Assembly: GCA_027943245.1 (NCBI GenBank)
Contig: JANDJZ010000549.1
Location: 1-25,319 of the forward strand
Direction: 5' to 3'
DNA from: Acanthamoeba sp. SK_2022b
Lineage: Eukaryota; Discosea; Longamoebia; Acanthamoebidae
Length of the DNA: 25,319 bases
Below, in pieces: positions 20,249 to 25,319 of this stretch. Positions within the stretch are counted from its first letter, which is position 1. Each line of letters starts with the position of its first letter. The translations under genes were made by a program, and so were the position numbers. The notes under the pieces are model-generated. The model was not told the DNA's origin, did no database searches, and saw only the letters and a program-made list of their open reading frames with translations.

Positions 20249-22471
20249 ATGTTTGCCATCGAAGGGGGGATCACATCTAGCCTCGCTTCGCCGGTTTTGT
20301 CATCGCCCTCGTCGCCTGTTCGCCACCTGGCGGTGGCCAAAGGTGGCTCCTCGCCTTATCCGCCCTCCTCGTCCGCCTTTGCCTCGGCGTGCATTGTCGT
20401 GAGTTCTATGGACGATCCCTCCTCATCCACATCGCCCGTCTCCGCCTCGCCACCGGCGTCGCCCTCCTTGGTCAAGCGCCCTCTGTTCGTGGCCTCTTCA
20501 GCCGATGGCAATGGATTCCAAGTCACCACACACGTCCACGAGGCCGCCTCAGCCCACGATCCGAAGAGCGACGCCATGCTCGACGGGCCAGTCGTAGTGG
20601 AGATGGACTACATGGAGGAGGAGGAGGAGCATGGAGAGGAGGAAAACGGCGACAGCAAGCGCCTGCACGGTGACAAGGCACGGCAGAAACGTGAAAGTGA
20701 AGCCGGAGCCACGAAGAGCGAACCCGGAGCAAAGAACACAGCCAACGAAGCCAGCGATGGAGAGCGCAAGGCCTCAGGGAGTGCACAGCTGGCTGCGTCG
20801 AAGAAGGGCGCCGAGAGCATGGAGGTGGACGACATCAACAGGGAGCTGACAACACCGACGAACGACGATGATGGCCACGATCATCAACACCTCTCCTCCT
20901 CCTCCGCACCGATCTCTGTCCCGCCGCTCGATGCTCCCTCCACGACCACCGACGTCCGTTCGACGACCGTCGAGAAGGCAGAGGCAAGGCAACCGCAGAT
21001 CGAAACGGGGGAGACGGCGACGCCCACCGCAGACACGACACTGTCCAGCGTCCGTCTGTTGGGCGCCACCGTGCTGCCGCCGCCACTGGCCCTGCCGCTT
21101 GCACCGCAGCTGTTGACGACCGCCTCCACAACGCCACCCGCAACCACACCGGCTCCCGAGGGGCCAACACCAGCGCCTCCTCCTCTCGCAGAACCGGCGG
21201 CGGCGGCGCCAGCTACGCCGACGGCCGCTCGCAGCAAGACGAGCGCTGCCACCGCCTCCACCAAAAAGAGCCCCACACCCACCACGCCCAAGACGCCCGT
21301 GTCGAAGACGGTCACCCTGCGCGTGAACACCGACCGCGAGGACTTCAAGCGATTCGCCTCCATGACGCGCGACAAGCTGCGCCAGGAGCTGAAGGTGCGC
21401 GGCCTGTCCGTATCCGGAACGAAGACGGACCTGTACCAGCGCATCGTAGAGGCCATCCTCGTCCAGGAGCAGAGGGACAAGGGCGTCGTGGGCGTCGTCA
21501 GCAACGTGAAGATGGGCAAGGCCACCGCCAAGGGGGCAGGGGTCAAGGGCCGGGGCAAGGGCAGGAGGCAGAGCCGGCCCGACGCCGCGGCCGACGAGGA
21601 CGTGGACGAAGATGACGTCGAGGCGGGGAAGGGCAAGAAGTCCGCCGGCTTCGTCTTCCCCGTGCCCTCGGCCTCCGCCTCCGGGTCGTCGTCGTCCGCG
21701 CCGTTCACTCCCTTCTCGCCGTTCGCGCCGCCTGTGTCGTCTGGCTTCGCGGTCCCGCTCGCCCAGGGCAAGACCGACACGGCCGGAAAGGAGGCCGCCG
21801 ACAGCGACCTTTTGGGCCTGGACTTTAATGGTACTCATCGGCGCTCCCTCCCTCCCTCCCTCTTCCCCTTTACAAGCGCAGTCTGCCCTGGGTGGTAAGC
21901 GCGTGTTGTTGACCCGTCGCCTTTCCCGTCGATGCCATGCTCAGACGAGGACGCGCTGGACATTCCGCTGGAGGAGAGCCTCATGGAGGAACTGAGAAAG
22001 CAGGAGGAGCGGGAGCAGAAGATGGGCATGGGCATGGCCGTCGGCAGGGGCGACGACGCGGAGTACCGCTACAGGAACGGGGAGGAGCGCGACGACGAGG
22101 ACGACAGCGCCTCATCGGACGACATGTCGAGCCAAGACGACGACGATGAGGAGGAGGAGGAGGACCTGGCGGACGACGAGGAGCGAGCCGGAGGCGGCGG
22201 CGGCAAAATCGGCGGTCGTGCGTCCGTCGTCCGGCGCGGCCACCGCAGCCACCACGCGCCCAAGGACGAGCTGGGCGAGACGGCGATGAGGCGGAAGGAG
22301 AACGAGGAGGGCCTGCAGGAGGCCTCCAAGCTCACCGACATCGTGCTCGTCAACGACAAGATCCCCAAGCACCTCCGCACCGACGACAGGGTACCTCCCC
22401 CTCTCCCTCATTTCTCTGTGATTTATTCTTTTCTTCTCGCTCGTTGCGACTCCTCCTCCTCACCTTAATCG

Positions 22472-22526
<55 letters not shown>

Positions 22527-23102
22527 GTGTGCAGTACTACTACTGTAAGCACTGCGACAGGGCGTGGCCAAAGACCTCGTTCAGGAACGCCCAACAGTTT
22601 GGCGCGCACTGCTCCAACTGCGCCCGGCGTCAGATCAGGCGGACCCCCTCGCTTCCCGGCACGAGGACGCTGGGCTCTCCGGTGGGCCCCGTCCTCGATG
22701 CGTCGCGTCGCCTCAGCGTCGGGCGCCTGCCCCTGCGGCGGCCCGACGACGCCACCCCCTCCTCGCTCAAGTCCTCGCGCGATCTCAGCAGCAGCGGAAC
22801 GCGCAAACTCGCCAAGAATGTACGCTTCACCGCCTGCCTACCGCGTCGCAGTGAGTGATCGTGCTCTGACGGTTACGCCCTGCTCGCGGTCCCCGTGCGC
22901 ACAGTCCGTTCAGCCGATGACGCTCGGGCGAATGAAGGCCGAGAATCGGGGCGTGTTCCTGTGGTTCGACGCGCTGCCGACGGACCTCATCCTGCGCATC
23001 CTGTCCTTCCTCGAGTCCAGCCCGCGCGACCTCGGCGCTATCTCCGCTAGCTGGTACGGCTCGCAACACAACGTGAACACCCAGCCTGGCGCGGTGATTC
23101 GC

Positions 23103-23141
<39 letters not shown>

Positions 23142-24442
23142 GTAGCCACTTCTTCTCGATCATCGCCGCCAACGACGCGCTTTGGCGCCGCATGTTCGAG
23201 GCCAGGTGGGGCACGGACCTCGCGTCCCGCTACAGCGGCACGTGGAGGGAGCGCTTCGCGAGCCGCGTGTCCTTCCTGAAGGCCAAAGCCGCGCTCCCGT
23301 CCGCCCTTCCCTCACCCACAGCCGTGGCCAACGTGCGTCGCCCACTCACTCCCCTTTATTTTATTCGATTTCTTTTTTCTTTTTTTCTTTATTTATTTCT
23401 TGCTCTATGCGCCCCACAGTCTCACCCGCGCGTGTTTTGCGCAGGTTTCGGAGGAGGAAGCGGGCAGGCTGAAGGAGGCGTGGAACAGCCTGCTGGTCGA
23501 CCCCAAGCTGAAGGCTCGCACCGTCGAGACCGTGCTTGCCGTCTCCCAACAAGCAGAGGGTGAGCGCTCCCCCCCCATCCATCCACAATCGCTTTCCAAA
23601 CTATTCGGGGCTGCTTGCGGTGACTGACTCGACTGCCCTGCCCCCCTCTCCCTCCAGTAGCAGCAGCGGATGCGGTCAGTGCTGACGCGCCTGTCCCCGC
23701 CGGCTCGGCGCGTTACCTGGTGCAATGGGCGCCTGCCGACGATAACGACAGCAGCGCGCCGGAGGAGCGCCAGAGGTGGGTGTCCGAGGAGACGATGACC
23801 GTGGCCCCCGTGGTGACCCTCGCCGGCTGCTCGTCGACCCTCCTCGGCAGCCGCAAGCGGCGGGCGTCGGACTACGCCCTGTCGCGAGACGTCGGCAGCA
23901 GCAGCAAGCGGCTGCGGCGTCCGGGCGGCAGCGACGACGACTCGAGCGACAGCGACGACGACGACGACGACGGCGTTGCCGGCCTGGGCGACCTCAACGA
24001 CCTCGACCAGAAGAGGAAGCGGAGGCTCCTCGAGGACGAGAGCGACGACGACGACGTGGACGATCGGAGCGACGACGACTCCCTGTTGGGCGAGGACAGC
24101 CTCGACGGCCTCGCCAACCCCATGGCCGCCGCCGCCGACGCGCAGCAGCAGCAGCTCCTTCGGAGGAAGTTCGAGGAGGGGCCAGGCGCCAAGGAGGCGC
24201 GGCTCAAGCGGAAGCAGCTGCTGCGCGAGAAGGAGGAGCGCGCGAGGAAGCGGCGCAGGAAGGGCCGACGCGGCGGCGGCCAGGACGGCGGCAACGACGA
24301 CGCGTCCGCGAACGGGGCCAACAACGACGACGTGCCGCTCACCAAGGAGGACAAGGAGCGACAGCAGAGGGAGTTCCTCAGGGTCCTCTACAACAACCGC
24401 GACTACAAGCCGGTCATCCTCTTCTTCGACAGAAACGCCTGA
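20249..24442 (+). CDS. SAP domain, CxxC-HCxxC and F-box protein, probably nuclear
   Basis: Seven exons (20249-21830, 21945-22390, 22535-22819, 22905-23053, 23146-23332, 23445-23559, 23658-24442) give 1,182 residues with all phases consistent. Residues 1 to about 360 are low-complexity Ser/Pro/Ala/Thr with an acidic patch. A SAP domain follows at about 365-405 ([28 protein letters not shown]), a fold that binds AT-rich scaffold DNA. Exon 2 encodes long Asp/Glu runs. Exon 3 opens with YYYCKHC...FGAHCSNC (C680, C683, H701, C702, C705), a likely zinc site. An F-box follows (about 792-835: [17 protein letters not shown]...ISAS), joined across an intron to [18 protein letters not shown]. The C-terminus alternates acidic runs with basic NLS-like KRRRKGRR. 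It may recruit an SCF ligase to chromatin; this is inferred. ATG 20048 would add 67 residues but looks like UTR. Confidence 0.85.
22473..22525. repeat. (TG)n microsatellite in SAP/F-box gene intron 2
   Basis: About 26 TG dinucleotides on the sense strand, ending nine bases before the acceptor GTGCAG (22534). Confidence 0.95.
23107..23139. repeat. (TG)n microsatellite in SAP/F-box gene intron 4
   Basis: About 16 TG dinucleotides on the sense strand, ending just before the acceptor GGGGTAG (23145). Confidence 0.95.
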
Positions 24443-24938
24443 TTTGCGGCCAACAACAGCCTTGGTCGCCGCCTTGCCAACGTCGCCAACAACAACAACG
24501 ATGATGGTGGCGGTGGCGATGATGATGACGATGGCGATCTGCCTGCTCGATGATGATCTGCCGACACGACGAGCGCTGTCGGAGATTGGGACAGCGGGGC
24601 GTGGGTCGACAACGACTCCTGCCTGAACGTGGAACGATTGTATGAGGAGAGGAGAGAAGGGAGAGGGAGGAGGCCATCTCATCAGCCCTGGCAGCTACGT
24701 CATCACCACCAGCACAACCAGCAACACAACCAAAAAAGCAAAAGAAAAAACAAAAACAAAAAGATAATTATAATAAAAAACAAAAGAAATAGAAAATCAA
24801 TACAGAAGACTTAGCCGAACACGGTGTCGTCTCTGTTCGTTGAATTGCCAACAACTCACGTTTCGCGTTGGCCAGACTTTGTTTCAAACTGCTCCACCTC
24901 AATTGATTGCCACGAATCCGCGACGAGACATTATTCAG
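24443..24938. other. Spacer: 3' UTR, A-rich tract and RAD23 promoter
   Basis: The first about 200 bases have GATGATG-type simple sequence and are probably 3' UTR. An A-rich tract follows (24730-24800) with AATAAA at 24772-24777, a plausible polyadenylation signal for the SAP/F-box gene. The remaining about 140 bases should be the promoter and 5' UTR of the RAD23-like gene. TTATTCAG directly before its ATG could be the acceptor of a 5' UTR intron. Confidence 0.6.
24772..24777 (+). promoter_or_regulatory. Candidate polyadenylation signal AATAAA
   Basis: A canonical hexamer in an A-rich tract 330 bases after the SAP/F-box stop codon. Confidence 0.4.
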
Positions 24939-25319
24939 ATGAAGCTTGTGTTGAAGAAATTGCCAGACCAAGTGACGATCGAGGTGGAGGTGGCAGAAGA
25001 TGCAACGTGCGACGACCTCAAGCGCCAGATCCAGACCGATCACCAATTTGATGTGTCCTGGCAGAAGGTCATCTTCGCCGGGCGCATCGTGTCCGACGAC
25101 GCCCGTCTCGATGGACAGGGCATCAAGGACGGATCGTCGCTCGTGCTGGTTGTGAGGAAGCCTGACAGCGCTCCCGCCTCTGCCGCTGCCGCTGCCGCTC
25201 CCCAATCCGCCCCAGCAGCCACTACGCCTGCTCCAGCCGCCGAGACACCAGTGGCAGCCACCCCTGCTGTCGCCGCTCCAGCAGCCGCTGCCGCTACCAC
25301 ACAGACCCCTGCATTCACG
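24939..25319 (+). CDS. RAD23: RAD23-like ubiquitin receptor, N-terminal part (3' end outside window)
   Basis: ATG 24939 opens an intronless frame of 127 codons that runs off the window. Residues 1 to about 76 are a ubiquitin-like domain: MKLVLKKLPDQVTIEVEV, DDLKRQIQ, WQKVIFAGRIVSDDARL, GIKDGSSLVLVVRK. An Ala/Pro/Thr-rich linker follows. Both match RAD23, where the UBL docks on the proteasome and later UBA domains (not in view) carry ubiquitinated cargo and partner XPC/Rad4 in nucleotide excision repair. Another UBL-linker protein (a ubiquilin/Dsk2 type) is less likely, because the linker begins right after the UBL in RAD23 style. The missing UBA and XPC-binding domains keep this from being certain. 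Confidence 0.8.
   Translation, partial: MKLVLKKLPDQVTIEVEVAEDATCDDLKRQIQTDHQFDVSWQKVIFAGRIVSDDARLDGQGIKDGSSLVLVVRKPDSAPASAAAAAAPQSAPAATTPAPAAETPVAATPAVAAPAAAAATTQTPAFT

Noticed and set aside
20774..21838. Long antisense frame opposite the SAP exon
   Set aside because: It is Arg/Gly/Leu-rich shadow coding with no domain; the sense strand carries a clear SAP motif.
23405..24682. 425-codon antisense frame opposite the SAP/F-box C-terminus
   Set aside because: It consists of Val/Ala/Leu runs produced by the acidic repeats on the other strand.

Overview
The window looks like nuclear DNA of a free-living amoeba, most likely Acanthamoeba (A. castellanii or a close relative). It is GC-rich. Genes carry many short introns (about 50-140 bases, mostly GTACG/GTGCG/GTATG donors and pyrimidine...CAG acceptors), and long (TG)n or (AAC)n microsatellites sit inside those introns. 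The gene families fit too: PBP-like receptor kinases, F-box/ankyrin proteins and PLAC8 proteins. The species call is inference from style and gene content. All exon models were read by eye and checked only for frame, splice consensus and family fit.

Layout on the + strand, left half: the 3' end of a leucine-rich-repeat gene (1-1966, ten exons); a PLAC8 cysteine-rich gene whose frame runs into a LamG/concanavalin-A-like module (2191-3634); a gene-poor stretch with a CA-rich satellite and a possible gene relic (3635-4609); a 1,626-residue receptor with two PstS-like periplasmic-binding-protein modules, EGF, transmembrane helix, kinase, cyclase-like domain and second kinase (4610-9560); and an F-box/ankyrin gene (10065-12208).

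Middle, - strand: a short-chain dehydrogenase gene that appears to lack about 60 central residues (12361-13121), a compositionally distinct spacer, a complete 17-exon nucleoporin NUP85 gene (14095-17586), and a charged low-complexity protein gene (17720-19371). Only 133 bases separate the last two, and that gap holds a perfect match to the E2F consensus.

Right, + strand: a 1,182-residue SAP / CxxC-HCxxC / F-box nuclear protein gene (20249-24442), divergent from the charged-protein gene, and the first 127 codons of a RAD23-like ubiquitin shuttle gene running off the edge (24939-25319).

The genes do not form a pathway, although two (F-box/ankyrin, SAP/F-box) and the RAD23-like gene point to ubiquitin-dependent turnover. 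The strongest candidates for unusual biology are the receptor double kinase with a probably dead cyclase domain (an architecture I recall from Mimivirus receptor kinases), the PLAC8-LamG junction created by a 5-base duplication, and the SAP/zinc/F-box combination.
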